Shown here: positions 13,388 to 26,217 of the stretch, one piece after another
Layout: each line of letters begins with the position of its first letter
Numbering within the stretch: the stretch's first letter is position 1
Source of the DNA: Astropecten irregularis
Taxonomy: Eukaryota > Echinodermata > Asteroidea > Paxillosida > Astropectinidae
Direction of reading: 5' to 3'
Assembly (NCBI GenBank): GCA_963971285.1
Contig: OZ020253.1
Location: 14,520,528-14,584,527, forward strand
Length of the DNA stretch: 64,000 nucleotides
Translations under genes and position numbers: made by a program
The notes under the pieces: model-generated
Databases searched by the model: none
What the model was told of the DNA's origin: nothing
The model's input: only the letters and a program-made list of their open reading frames with translations

Positions 13388-14440
13388 GTACCTATTGCTA
13401 AGCAGTGTTTTAATTAATGTGACAATCGACCGTTAAATACATGTACAACAAAATCGTGACTTTAAATAAACAGCTGTCTGAAACGACCCAAGGCGATCGA
13501 TTATTACACAGGAAAAGCAGGATTGTAATGTACGTGGCATCATATCGTTCAACTTATTAGCTTACAGTATTGTACGTCCATTCCTCCATATTATTTCATT
13601 TTGAGTGACTAAATAATTACGTCCTTCAAAAGAGTCGAGGACAAACGCGCCCCCTCTCCCAAACGCTGTCACAGAAAATTCACTCTGATGTGTTTGTGCA
13701 AGCTTCTGTCTGTCAGTACAAAAAGGTCAGGGTCGGGGCTGTGTTTGATAACGCTAACGTTATTTCAAGAGATAATTTAGTTGTGCAGGCTTTATAGGTA
13801 TAACAGTACATCATATGCAGCAAAGCTTGGATATCAGTGATGCAAATGCCAAGTACTCTAGGTTTCCATGGAAACCGCAGCTTCCTTATGACGTTATCAA
13901 GTACGGACCAGCTGCAAAATTTACTCATTAGAATGCACGGATTCATGTTACAAGTCTAGGCCTAATGTCTGAGAACAATAAGGCATTATCTTTTCTATTG
14001 TTCAATTGTACCAGAACATACGTGTACTTGTACTTTAAAGGTTCACTGTAATCAAATTTGGGAAAGGGATGAAAGTGCTTTAAAATTATTGCTTAATACA
14101 TACTTAATGACAATATAAATTTAATTTTGTGTAAAAGTGCTTAATTTTGACAAAACAGTTACAAAATCGATACATGTGTGCCCCGCCCCTCAAAACATTC
14201 ACCCTTGGAACCGACTCACGTAACAATAGCTTGTGTCTTGTGACGTCACCTACCAAACTAGTATAGGCTCGCACCGCAGTATACTGCATGGCATTCTGCA
14301 TGTGATGTAAGCAAGGTTTTTCGTCGCGAAAAGTGGGGTGCTCAATTATGTGTCTAAAATACCGCCTTTCTCCAGTACAATATTTTTTAGCGTAAACAAA
14401 GATAGACAAGTTGAGTTTTATAACAATACAAATGTATTAA

Positions 14441-14640
14441 AAGGTAATTTCACACTTCGGTTTCTGTCACAGAAATGCAGATTCATGGTCATTAATATCA
14501 AGAAAGGTACAATTAGCAGTAATCTGTGAAAATTGCAGTCCCATACGCTGCCCACTTTTTGAGAAAACAGTGAAATACTGCCACAGTATTTCTTAGGTCT
14601 TTTCTCTTTATTTTTATTTTTGATCTTTTTAAAGCGCCGA
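14441..14640 (+). mobile_element. MITE family A, right-truncated
   Basis: Left TTAA plus AAGGTAATTTCACACTTCGG; homology stops at the central palindrome. Confidence 0.65.
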
Positions 14641-15860
14641 TCACATTGAAGATATCACGCTTGACGCACGTGATTGCAAGTTTTAGTGTATTAACCTGAT
14701 TTTTTTTTTCCAATCTGTACAAACATGAGAAATCGGATATGAAATTACCCGATTTTGCCCACCACTAAACCAAGGACAACTTTGAAGAAAAGAAGTTCGT
14801 TTGAGGACAAGAATCATTCCATGATCTTCTTGTCCTCGATTTTAATGCAGTCCTGACACTAAGTGTACACAGTACATGAACAGTTTGACACGATACATTA
14901 CAGGTACTGTATAATGTTATGTTATAAATGTAGATTCATGCATATGATGTACACTGTATAGTATGCGCTTGTCAAGTCGACGTAATGTCTTGAGTATATG
15001 CATCGTAATCCACGAGGAGCAATAATTCATTGATGCTTGTGTCGTTCTACGGATAAACAATTTGGTGTTTCTGTCGTTATAAACTCAGCCCGTCAAAGTT
15101 ACAGCATGTACATGCCAACAGTTTATAGTCAGCTTTAAAATTAGAATGTACAATGCAGTCTTCTGCCACACATTCCATTAGTCTCTTTTACCTAATGTAA
15201 ATTTCATATTTCATGAAACACACGTTTTAACTTTGACCAGTGAAAAATGCTCTGAATGTACTTTTAACTGTGCTGTACATCTGTTTTTTTATCTCAAAGG
15301 TTTTTGATTTTGTATTTCTTTTTTTTTGTTCCAAACTTCGACTATTTTTAATAAACAGTTCGCGTCTTGTCCTTTAGATCCTTGGTTTGTTAAGTGTGTC
15401 ATTTTTCCAGGTTATATAGATGTAAACCAGTGCTATCATTAATTAGTGTTCAAACACAAATTGACCATAGTTCACAAACATTGAAATTTCCATTTATATT
15501 CAGTACATGTACCCCATTGTACATATGCACATCTGATTTCGAACATGAACTGTTTGATCTTTTATAAAATCACAAGTTTGTGTCAAATGTACTTGTACAT
15601 GTATGTAGCACAAAAGCCACAGAACGTACACATTATACATCCGTTTCTCCACTGAAATGAGCAGGAAATGGAATGGAAATGTTCCACGGCTGTTATTTCA
15701 TCTGAGCTGCTCAAGATTCCTCTTTCTGTCCAAACCAGAGACAACTCCGGAAGTTTGTCGAACGGAATGCTGCCCAGGTTCCTCTGTTTTATAGCATTCC
15801 AGTTGTATTGTGAAATTTCTGTACACGATGTATTCAAAAACAAGTCCAAATTAGCATACC

Positions 15861-16010
15861 TGGGGTAAATTTCACCAAACTCTTCCTAACTTACTATCAA
15901 TCGTAGGAATTTTGATGCATTGAAGCCCTACGTGGGATAGGCCCCCTACGATGGGTTATCCTTCGTAACTCGAGTTACGATCGATCGCAGGGCTTCGTGA
16001 TCGACCCCTG
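15861..16010 (-). mobile_element. MITE family E, minus orientation
   Basis: AAATTTCACCAAACTC ... GGCTTCGTGATCGACCCCTG, the reverse complement of the first copy. Confidence 0.75.
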
Positions 16011-16141
16011 TGCATGTTGTGACAGATGTATATTATACATATGTACATTATAAGCCTGCGCTTGTAAGATTCATGTATTAGTTGTCCTACAGTGTATAGG
16101 GCCTATGTATATGTACTGTAGACTGTAGTATTGAACATTAA

Positions 16142-16803
16142 AGTTTGTATATCAATTATCATACTTTGTTAGCATACCGAAACAGGAACGCCAAACGATA
16201 GACCATTGCCAGTTATCTGTTCACGTGAAACTGTGTCCACTCTAATTAATTTTCTAACTTGTAATTTGTAACTTTTATTGTACATGTATTTTCTGTGCCT
16301 TTACCTTGGTTTTTATTATACAACTGTATTAGATGTGTGTATTTGTGCATGGATGGTTGTTATCTTTTTTAATGGTGTTTTATATCTGTAATGTGTTTTT
16401 TATCCAGTGGAAGCTCAATTTCTATGTATGTTTTTACGTGGACAATAAATTTTAATGAATGAATGAATGAAACAGGAATCTCCACAGATTTCATGTAACT
16501 TACGGGGTTACAAGGTACAATGTATAAAGATGGTGAGGGTAAATGTTGGCGTAATTTTTATGCCAGAAATGCTGTGATTTATCCAGAAAAGAAACCTAAT
16601 AACCAAAAACAATTTCAATTTTCAGAAAATCAAAAACAATGGTGAAATGATTTGAAAAATACCAGGGCGTTTTTCACTGTTTTCTCAAAAAGTCAGCACC
16701 ATATGGGACTGGGAATCTCACATACTGTACATATGTAATACATGTATGACCGTTAGAACTGCATTTTTTTGACAAAAACCGAAGTAGGATACATGTGCTA
16801 CCT
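16142..16803 (+). mobile_element. MITE family A split by a LINE tail
   Basis: Family A ends are at about 16142 and 16803 (TTAA flanks). The element is interrupted at 16189-16468 by foreign DNA flanked by a GAAACAGGAA duplication. Confidence 0.8.
16189..16468 (+). mobile_element. 5'-truncated LINE 3' end with (GAAT)n tail
   Basis: A 280-bp insertion ending in GACAATAAATTTTAATGAATGAATGAATGA, the short tandem tail typical of CR1/L2-like 3' ends. A perfect 10-bp target duplication GAAACAGGAA lies at 16179-16188 and 16469-16478. No ORF remains. Confidence 0.8.
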
Positions 16804-17078
16804 TTAATGTACTGTACATACTACATGGTAATTTCAATGACTTTTTCTGAAAGGATTCCTCAAATGTCATTCCCAGATTTTCACTCTCAGAAGATCTCGA
16901 GATAATGCAAACATTCTGCCTACAGCCTTCGATAAAGATCCTGCTCAGGATCAAAAATGCTTCAGGCCCTCCTTTAACTCCAAGCATTAATGTCAGGTCT
17001 TTATTTTGGCTGATGAGAAGTTTGCGGCAGTTTATTACTTGTATGAATTCATTAAATACATTTTATTTGCAAACTTAG

Positions 17079-17431
17079 AGGTAGTATATCATACTTTGGT
17101 AAGAAACCAAAACAGGAATGTTCACAGATTTACCTATAACTTACAGGGTATGAAGATGGTGGTGGTAGAAACATACTGTTAAAATGTTTCCGCCTAAAAT
17201 ATGTATTTATCCAGAAATTAGTAAAACAACGTCCAAAAATCTTTTTGATCTTTTAAAAGATCAAAAATAAAAGAGAAAAGACTTAAAAAATACTGTGGCT
17301 GTTTTTCACTGTTTTCTCAAAAAGTGGGCAGCGTATGGGACTGACATTTTCACAGGTGATTGTAACTGTATCTTCCTTGATATTTTTGCCCATGAATATG
17401 TATTTCTTTGATAAAAACCAAAGTATTACCT
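17079..17431 (+). mobile_element. MITE family A
   Basis: A near-complete copy. The right flank is TTAA and the left flank is mutated to TTAG. Confidence 0.8.
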
Positions 17432-17903
17432 TTAAAATGCAAGCTATTTTCCGAAGCACGTCCCTTTTTTAATAATTTCCAGAAGCTCATTATTTTGTTT
17501 TTGCGGGGATTGAAAAGATCGTCAGAAGTCACACTCGTGCAAAGCAGGGTCAGTTTTAAGAGGAGTCCATAGGTTACATAGTCCAGCATTAACTTCTCTC
17601 GTCACTGGCCATTATATCAGAAGGGTGTTTTAGTTCCAAGAACCATGGAGACGATGCTTTTGTCAGTTTGTCACCCCCGTAGTCACCCCCCATTAACAGT
17701 TGAAGTACATGTAAGAATGTACCATGTAGGCCTATGGCCATGCTTGCTAATGTACAACATCTACCATGTTTTGTTGTGTACGCAAGAACATACTTGTACG
17801 TGTGCATTGTAAACAATATAGGTATGTTTTTTTCTGTCATTCACATTTACACATATCATTTATATAGAACATCTACATGTACATGTACTGTAGTTCTTAG
17901 GGC

Positions 17904-18022
17904 AAGGGGCCAATTTCTTATCTAGAGCTGTTTGAGCACCAAAAACCATGCCAGCCAAATGTTATGCTCAGCAAACAATGGCCGAATTTGGTTGGTAATC
18001 TTATTTTATCAAGGAAGACATT
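17904..18022 (+). mobile_element. MITE family B fragment
   Basis: A left half only: GGGGCCAATTTCTTATCTAG and GCTCAGCAAACAATGGCC. Confidence 0.55.
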
Positions 18023-18332
18023 TTTTTTTATGTTCTCAACTAGACTGTCACTCTCTTCAAACTGCTTTGTTTTTCCTTTTTTTCCTATTTTTTCTTCTTT
18101 ATTTTTCCTTATACCGTGCCAACCTAATCATTATTCATAAGCTTTGTACCAATGTTTATTTTGCATCTAATTTGCATGCAGTTGCACCTGCGGTGGAAAT
18201 TTTGGCAAATAAAGTGTAAGGCGTACAGTCCCATTGCATGCTGTAAATAGTACACTGTACACTGTGCATGTTCACATTGTATACAGTACATGGACAATGT
18301 ACTGTACTTGTGAATATTGCTGCATTTGAAAT

Positions 18333-18499
18333 CCAGGGGTCGAAATCGTAACTGTGTAAGAATCGTAAGATGTACAGTGTAGGCCTACATGTACAGTATG
18401 ACGCATATAGCCCTATGGACATTAGGATACGACATCAAGTCCTTTGTAAACTTGTCGAGTTACGATCGACCACAGGGCTTCGTAAAAATGAACCCCTGG
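18333..18499 (+). mobile_element. MITE family E, degraded
   Basis: CCAGGGGTCGAAATCG at the left and GGGCTTCGTAAAAATGAACCCCTGG at the right; the interior has diverged. Confidence 0.6.
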
Positions 18500-18587
18500 G
18501 CCATTGAATATAGATGCAAAAATTAACATACATGTAGTTGTATTACAATAAATGTAAGAGAACTTGGTACAAAAATTGATAATTTAA

Positions 18588-18900
18588 GGCAATGTCATAC
18601 TTTGGTTTTTGTCCTAGAAATGCAGATTCACGGGCAAAAAAATATCACGAAAAATACAGTAACAGCCTTCTGTGAAATATGCAGTCCCATGTGGTGCCCA
18701 CTTTTTGAGAAAACACTGCAATATTTTAATAATCTTTCCAGTGCCGTTATTTTTTATCTTTAAAATTGTTTTGGTTTTACTCTTTTCTGCATACATACAG
18801 TGCTCAGGAAAATTTTTACAGTATGTTCCTACCATCATCACCCCCTACCCCGTAAGTATAATAAATCTACAGGTAAAGATTTCTATTTTGTCTATTTTTA
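18588..18900 (+). mobile_element. MITE family A, degraded
   Basis: A left TTAA is followed by GGCAATGTCATACTTTGG. The core is shortened and the right end has decayed. Confidence 0.65.
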
Positions 18901-19439
18901 GTTCAGACCTGTTTTGCATGATTTTCACAGAACTCTAAATGTTTCTGCTAAACTGAGTTTTGCAAATGAACTGATGTTTGTCAGTTTTGGCGTGCGTTTG
19001 TTCGACTCCGCATTTTCAAAATGTCTTGTGAAAAGTAAATCTGTGTTTTACATGAAATGGAGTTTAATGATATTCAATTTTCTGACCAAATGACGCACAA
19101 CGAAAATTTGATGGATGAGGTCTTCAAAGGGTATATTGTGTTTTTGCACTATACTTACGTAGTGTGCACGTACACACAGGGTACACACGTAAGTTGTATT
19201 ATAATTTTCATGCCAGCATTTGTTGCATAAATTTCTTGCAAGTTCTGACAATCAAAACGGCAGATAGTAGGGAAGGGGGATTTCACTCGGATTTAGGGGG
19301 AAAGAAGGATGCCATTTGCAATAATGTTGAGGATTTCCATAAATTTTGCTCTACATAATTTTGTACATGTCATGACAGTTTCACAGGTACACACTGTTTG
19401 TTTCAGGCACGCGATCAGTGATCCTGCTGATTCGTATAC

Positions 19440-19605
19440 AAAAAATGCAGTTTGGAACTGGGTTGAGATTTTGAACCCTGGTCCCTATCAGGGTTGATTT
19501 CGAACCGGTTATGTCAGCCTTTTCATACGTGTGTGAAAAGGGTTGAAAAGAATTCTCTGGGTTTGATCCAGTTCCAACCCCGAGATTTTGGATAGTGTGA
19601 AAGCC
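19440..19605 (+). mobile_element. Family G fragment
   Basis: It shares CCAACCCCGAGATTTTGGAT and AGTGTGAAAGCCCT with the right end of 21186-21497. Confidence 0.6.
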
Positions 19606-19635
19606 CTATAGATAGTATGTGTAATCCAGTGGCTG

Positions 19636-19898
19636 TATAGACCAGTCCAATGGCACGATATACTGTCCGCCATTACTGCAGTGTCCCCGCCCGCCTTTTA
19701 TCCGGCATCAAAAGAATTTACACTCCGTCGCACTCTATAATTGCAGGGTGTACATGTGTACATTGCAGGGACGTACACCCTGCAATATAGAGTGCGGTGG
19801 ACGTACATTCTTTTGTTGCCGGAAAAAAGGTGGGCGGGGACACTGCAGTAATGGCAGGTGTTTCCTACTTCCATGGTCGCGCTGTCGGATTGGTGTAT
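19636..19898 (+). mobile_element. MITE family C (palindromic)
   Basis: A 263-bp near-palindrome. GCCATTACTGCAGTGTCCCC on the left is mirrored by GGGGACACTGCAGTAATGGC on the right, with TATAGACC/GGTGTATA ends and a CTGCAATATAGAGTGCG centre. Confidence 0.82.
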
Positions 19899-20699
19899 AC
19901 CGGTAATGTGAAAAGTGAGGTTACATTTCACCGATAGGCCTATTTGTCTGCTGCCCTCAGGCTCACTGACAGAATTTGAACTTTTGTTTTTACAGCATGA
20001 CCGAATTTGGGTTCAGTAAATTGTACAGGGATGAGATTTGTCAGATTTTGTTTCTGATTTAAGATTTTTCTTTTGGTTTTGGATTTCAGATTTTATTCCT
20101 CACATGCTGTGTACAATTTAAGGAGATTTTCAGAGTTTGCATTTGATATGCCTCCTGTCAGATGTTTTCAGATATGTTTATCATTGGTCAATCTCAACCC
20201 TGATTGTAGCTCTAACCCTGCAAATTTCACTTCTTTTTTTGTGTTCTATAATTTACAAAAAAATTACGCAAAACAAATAATGGTCCACTTTCAAGTATTA
20301 TTAGAAAGCAGGAGACTAAAAAATTCCGTCAACTTATTTGAACACTTGTATCAGGTGCACACTCGTTTTTTACATTGCTGAGTGCCGCCTTTCTAATGCT
20401 CACGACAAACAAGTCAATTTCATGGCTTTGTGGTGTTGCATTGTACTCCACCAGTAGTCACGTCAAGGCCTACGTGGCCTTCCCCTTGTCGTTTCCCCGA
20501 CGCTGATTGTCGTTGTCCTGAAAGTTTGATTCATGGATGCCAAGTTCTTTTGAAGTCTGACACTGCACTTGTAGACAACGATGGATGCACCTGGTCATGG
20601 AATTTGTTAAGCCTTTCATAAGTTAAAATTGAACAATATCTGGTACACTGAATTATTACATTGTTACATATGTAAACATCGATTATGAATTCTCTGTAC

Positions 20700-20950
20700 T
20701 ATAGGCACTGTTGCTACATCACATGATTCGGGGGAAGCTTTTGCTTTAATAGTATAACAGACGTCTTGCACCAATGCACTGTTCATAATTGGATAAGAAT
20801 GACATAAAGGAACCAGTCCATTTGCAAAAGCTTGCCCTGAATCATGTGATATACTGTAGCAACAGTCATAATTCGGAGAATTTCAAACTAGGATGTTTAT
20901 GTGCAATGAAAGAAGTCTGTAAACCAGATATACTATTCATATTTAAATGT
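20700..20950 (+). repeat. Dispersed repeat I (copy at 46264-46490)
   Basis: Shared blocks: GGATAAGAATGACATAAAGG, AACCAGTCCA, AAAAGCTTGCCCTGAATCAT and GTGCAATGAAAGAAGTCTGT. Inverted TCACATGATTC/GAATCATGTGA ends suggest a small DNA element. Confidence 0.6.
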
Positions 20951-21185
20951 AAAGTTCCGAAAGTGTAGCCGTTGTTGGACTGTCAGCTTTAAAAACACAT
21001 TTTTAAACAGTTCGCTGAGCTTTTCTAGCGACTTCCGATGTTGTAGTCAAGTAAATTTGTTCCGAGTTCCAAATACTGCCGAGTACTTTGACTGCCTAGT
21101 ACCAACACAGGTTGAGTACTTTGCCAGCCGGCCGTTGGAAAATATATTTTCAAAAGAAATCGGGTACCAGACTAATTGGAATCCA

Positions 21186-21497
21186 AAGGCCTTTTCACAC
21201 TGTCTCCTTTTCAATCTGTGTTGAAACCAACCCGGATCCACCCCAGTTCAGCCCGGCAAGTTGTTGAACCTACGTTTTTAGGCTCATACAACACAGATCA
21301 CGCGTCACACGGCGCAAAATGCAGTTTTGAGTTGAGATTTTCAACCCTGCTCCCTACCAGGGTTGATTTCGATCCGGCTAGACCGTCCTACCCGGGTTGG
21401 CTCGGGGTTGAAAATGTTCAAGTGTGAAAAGGGTTGACAAATATCTCGGCGTTCGATCCGGTTCCAACCCCGAGATTTTGGATAGTGTGAAAAGCCC
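21186..21497 (+). mobile_element. hAT-like MITE, family G
   Basis: Left GGCCTTTTCACACTGTC and right GATAGTGTGAAAAGCCC are inverted. The interior is rich in CAACCC/GGGTTG motifs. A right-end relative lies at 19440-19605. The CAGGGC-like terminus resembles hAT elements, but I could not confirm an 8-bp target duplication. Confidence 0.65.
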
Positions 21498-21741
21498 TGA
21501 AGTCTCGGTTTGATTGATCATTGTTACTGCTTCAAATATTAAGGGTGGATGCACTGTGAATATAGGGTCTTATACACTTTGCACAATGTAAACTACAAAT
21601 CTACATTTGTCTTTACTGGAGTCGATTTCATGGAACACTAGACTGTTTCAATCTTAATTGCTAGGCAAACTGTGATGTCACAATATGAATCACTATGGTG
21701 ATACTGACATTTCATCTTCTTAAGATGAATGTAGATCATAG

Positions 21742-21906
21742 AGGGTTTACGAAACGGAGGCTCAGGCTCAGTCTCTGGCTCTGCTCAGGCTCTGGCTTTG
21801 GCTTTGGCTCTGCTCAGGCTCTGGCTCTGACTCTGGCTCTGATCAGGCTCTGGCTCTGGCTCTGACTCTGCTCCGGCTCAGGCTCTGGCTCTGACTCTGG
21901 CTCTGA

Positions 21907-21940
<34 letters not shown>

Positions 21941-22188
21941 TGCTCTGGCTCTGGCTCTGACTCAGGCTCAGGCTCATTTGGTGAATCCATTCTAGAATAA
22001 CGGCCCGTATCAAAATAGAGACTTTTGGCTGCAGTTTGAAAATAAGATTCTCTGGTTTGAAAAAGGAAAACGGAGCTTGAACTTCAATGAAAATCCACAA
22101 CCTGTATTTTCAGCATACATACATGTATGGATAACAACAGAGCTGGATCCTGAGCCTGAGCCAGAGCCTCCGTTTTGTAAACCCCCTT
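21742..22188 (+). mobile_element. DNA element with hexanucleotide-repeat inverted ends
   Basis: Left AGGGTTTACGAAACGGAGGC runs into about 230 bp of GGCTCT/GGCTCA hexamers. The right end is GAGCCTGAGCCAGAGCCTCC then GTTTTGTAAACCCCCT, its inverted counterpart. The unique core (AGAGACTTTTGGCTGCAGTT) recurs in two other copies. Confidence 0.78.
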
Positions 22189-23512
22189 AGTGCTTGGTGA
22201 AATCCATCCCAGTATCTTCTTTGAGCCACACTCAAAAGAGTCTAATACTAAATGGTGTAACCATGAACATTCTACAAACTACAGATATACAATGTGCTGT
22301 ACATTGTCGGTGTACAGTATGTATCCCGCAGCTTCCATGATTTTTGCATCATGAAAGAACTTCGAAAATGTCAACAGATGTTATTTCAGTTACGCTGCTG
22401 AACGACAACAAACAGGATCCCGGTGAAATCTTAAACTGAATCCAGGATGTTTTTGGGGGGTGGGTTTATCCGTTGCTCTTGTTTTTTTCCACAGCCTGAT
22501 CAGTGAAGCCACATGTATGTTATTACAATTCCAAATTTCCAACAAGGTGTTTTTTTCACATCTAGAGCAGCCCAGGGATGTGTTCTGACGTGTTTTTTCA
22601 GATCTATATTTTTTACGAAGTTTTACATGTTATACATGTAATTTGTCCACAGCTTAGAATCAGGTAGGCTTCCTTTTCACTGTACATGTAGTACTCTACA
22701 CCTGTATAATCTGTCGACGTGTACTGTACAATACGTCGTTGGTACATGTACATGTACATGTACATTTATAGGCTGTGCGTGTATGCATGCATCATTAATT
22801 TTGGGAATGTATTGATCAGTTTAATGTATATGTTGTCCTGTTAATTAGCGAAGAAAATTGGCACACAGGTTCATGTAAGTACAGTACATGTATGTACATG
22901 ATCCATTGAGCTGAAAGTTTCACAGGTTTGTTTTTATTTCATGACATATTAAATTATGAACAGACCACAGTTGTTCTATCCACATTACCAAAGTATGATT
23001 AAACCGTGTATGTAGTTTGCTTTGTAAATGTACAATGTATGTCTATAGCGCACCTGATGGACCAGTTGTTATTCATGTCACTTGTCAAATTGGAAAAAAT
23101 ATCTGAGAGAATTTTAACAAAATGCCCAATTTCAGATTGTGTAATATTCAAATTTCAGTTTGAAACATTTTTCAATATTCCATGCAATTCTTGCATCATT
23201 TGCACCATTGCATCCAGTTGTTGTTGTTGTTGTTATTGTTTACTCATTTTTTTAAATACATTTTCTGTCTTAGCAGGTCAGTTTCTTTTTTTCATTCATT
23301 CATAGACTTATGCATAATAAAATGTGACTGTGATGTCCATTCTTCAAAAATGGAACGCAACTGAAGACGGATGTTTGAAATGACTCAATCTGGATCGTGA
23401 GACATCCATTTCATCAGGCTGCGATCAAGGTACGTTCTACATATACATGAATTATTGCAGACTGAATCTTTGTACTTTCATTAATACTACAGTATAATTG
23501 GTCATTGCTTCA
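22189..23512. other. Gene-poor interval
   Basis: It contains a (GTACAT)n run near 22740 and no other structure. Open frames here lack splice sites or domain signatures. Confidence 0.55.
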
Positions 23513-23735
23513 ACGCCATTGGCTATTGCCTTGATGCCCTGGTCTTTGCCTTGGTGCTCCTGGTCATTGCCTTGGTGCCCCTGGTCGTTGAATTGTTGCC
23601 CCTGGTCGTTGAATTGTTGCCCCTGGTCGTTAACTTGTTGCCCCTGGTCGTTGACTTGTTGTCCCTGGTCGTTGACTTGTTGCCCCTGGTCTTTGCCTTG
23701 GTGCCCCTGGTCGTTGACTTGGTTGCCCTGGGGCC
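23513..23735 (+). repeat. 21-bp minisatellite, ~10 copies
   Basis: Unit TTGCCCCTGGTCGTTGAATTG with variants. Because 21 is a multiple of three, all frames stay open and give heptapeptide repeats (23498-23797). I see no initiation context, splice sites or family match, so I do not call it a gene. Confidence 0.88.
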
Positions 23736-23992
23736 AATTTCATGGAGCTGCTAAGCACAACAAAAATTGCCTAGCACAAAAATGTCATGCCCAATAAAAC
23801 AAACCACCATTAAAAATTCCATTTGATATTCATGGTCAGTAGGAAACATGGTAAAACAAAAAAACAAACCAAAGAACAGTCACAAGTGATACATAACACA
23901 TGGAAATTTGGTTGTTAATCCTGTTTTTATCAAGACAGAAATTTCATGGTTAGCAAATTGTTTGTGCTAAGCAGGGCTGTGAAATTGGCCCC
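23731..23992 (+). mobile_element. MITE family B, full-length
   Basis: A 262-bp element starting GGGCCAATTTCATGGAGCTG and ending with the inverted GTGAAATTGGCCCC. The internal order GCTAAGCACAA, CAATAAAACAAACCA, CACATGGAAATTTGG is shared by all copies. It abuts the 21-bp minisatellite. Confidence 0.82.
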
Positions 23993-24522
23993 TGTATGTG
24001 TTTGGTTTGATACTGATATGATTACCTATCTATATTAATTTTTATGTACACGTAAATGTATTTAATTTCTTTACTTTTATACTGCTTATTGTCTTGATTT
24101 TAATAAATGTTGTTGAATTGAATCATCTTTTGGAACTGTTTAAAATAAGAATGTTTGAGCGTGTGACGCAATATGCTAAATCTCAGGCAGAATGGATACT
24201 TGGTTTGGGACATCTCCAGCATTGCCACAAAGGCAGAGATCTAGCTGCACGCACGTACGTGTACAACTATTGTTAGCAGTACTACATGTACGTACATACA
24301 TATTGTAATACGCACACCCTTTAGCTGTTTAGGTCAAACAGTCATTTATAAGCACTGCTACTGTACATACATGTACATGTACCTAATGCATAATTTGTAC
24401 AGCACAGTTGGATTAGCTGACTTGGCAAATACGTGTAAAAGCTATGCATTTATCAACAGTACCAGTACCTTTTGGCCTTTTGTGAAATTCTGCAGATGTA
24501 CAGTACTAATGTGTCGCAATTT

Positions 24523-24680
24523 AAAGGTACAATACATGATTGGTAAAGATCACAGGACTGCACTCATACTTTGTCTGATCAAACATGTACATGAAATAAT
24601 AAACCTGTGAAAATTTGAGCTCAATCGGACATCTGAGTCACGAGAAAATAGCGAAAACCCGACTCGGGTTTTCTTATAAA
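24523..24680 (+). mobile_element. MITE family K, partial, minus orientation
   Basis: It begins AAAGGTACAATACATGATTG, then a block reverse-complementary to the other copies' right half through GAGCTCAATCGGACATCTGA. Confidence 0.6.
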
Positions 24681-25744
24681 ACATGAAGAATAGTTTACTT
24701 TATGTTTGTTCCAAAAATCGTTCTGACGAACGATCTTTGGAAAAGACACTAAATCTTGATTTGCTTGAAAAACCCAGCATCTGATGAACCAAGATTTCCC
24801 ATATGTTGACTGTTTGCACTGTTTACGAACTGTTGAGTCCATTTTGTGTCTTTTTTGGAGGCCTTGCAAATCCTATATTCTCCCTTTATTGCAGTTACAG
24901 TAGTTGTGTAGTGTACTGTGTAGTAGTCTCGGTCGTAAAACCGACTATGTCTACGACTATGTCTAGTACTCTCCTACATGTAGGTGAACGACCCAAATGG
25001 CCTGTGAATACATATGTATGCGACTATGCGTGAATGTGCACTTAATTACGCCTAAGTTATGAAACCACAGAATTACACATAACTAGGGTCTCTCCCCCCT
25101 CCCCTATACTGTAACCTGGATCTTGGCATTTTGATGAGAAAACTTCAAGAATTCACAAAACCATTGGCAATGTAGTGTGCTGTACCCATGATAACGGTTT
25201 AGCTGGATTTGAACCTAGTTGGACTGTCAGGAATTCCAAGTAATCCCATCATAAATTGTGTTCGGGACTCAAAGACTTCCTTAGTGTTCTTCTACACACT
25301 ATGTAAATCTTGCAGAGCTGATTTATTGGCCCCCTTAAAAGGTGAAAAGTGGGAATCTTCAGAGATTGACCAGAAAGGGAATAGTCTTACAGGAATCTCC
25401 CAAAAGACTTGTTGAGGAATTTCAGTTACAAAACCAACTTGAATTTTTTTAATGATTCACCTAGAATCATTTAGAAGCATTTACCGGTATTATGTTCTGA
25501 AAAAGTTCATAGATGATCTTTGACGCATCACATATTGCATACATGTACATGCTTTGAGTTAGTGTACAATGTACATAATGTACATGTAGGAGGGTAGATG
25601 TTGATAATACATGTAATAATAATTATTTATTCGACATTATATTTCACTCCCTTAATAGGGAGCATATAGGATTTGCAACGTTAATTTACTAACAAACAAA
25701 CTTGTGTATTATGTGCACTCATGAACGATACAAGATTAAACATT
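24681..25744. other. Gene-poor interval
   Basis: No gene or element recognised. Confidence 0.55.
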
Positions 25745-25880
25745 GGCATCTGCACTAAGCAGATGGTCGTGGGTTCGAGTCCCACCTGAGCCAGTGCATG
25801 ATTTGTTCATGGGTGCTCAACAGGCACTTAATATTGAAGTGCTTATCTACATGGTACGTTGTTGAAGGGCAATAAATTGT
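25745..25880 (+). mobile_element. tRNA-derived SINE fragment
   Basis: GTCGTGGGTTCGAGTCCCAC has a perfect 5-bp T stem and loop, but no 5' acceptor half is present. The sequence continues into a TGGGTGCTCAACAGGCACTT body. Confidence 0.55.
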
Positions 25881-26217
25881 TTGCATTATTCTATCTCCTC
25901 GACAGATTAAATATTAGTGTCACGCCTAATTACATGCAACTCATAAGTGTGACCCTGATTTTGTTGAGTCAATTTAATTAATGGGAGAGGACACTCTGGC
26001 TAATGTTTCGTCTTCTGATGCATAGGTCTGGTTTTATTTCTGAAAACGGGAAAGTGAGAGGAAAGTTGTTACATGTCTTTCCTCGTCGTCAGTCAGTATT
26101 TGAATAATATGCTGACGTTTGTTCCGTAAATGTGAGGCAATTCTGATTGGTCAACGAATTACAATTACAAAGAACAACATTTAAACTAGACATTTAAGTG
26201 TTCGTGGATGAACACGG

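Noticed and set aside
23498..23797. 99-residue ORF of heptapeptide repeats (WSLTCCP type)
   Set aside because: Produced by a 21-bp minisatellite, which keeps all frames open; no start context, splice sites or family match.
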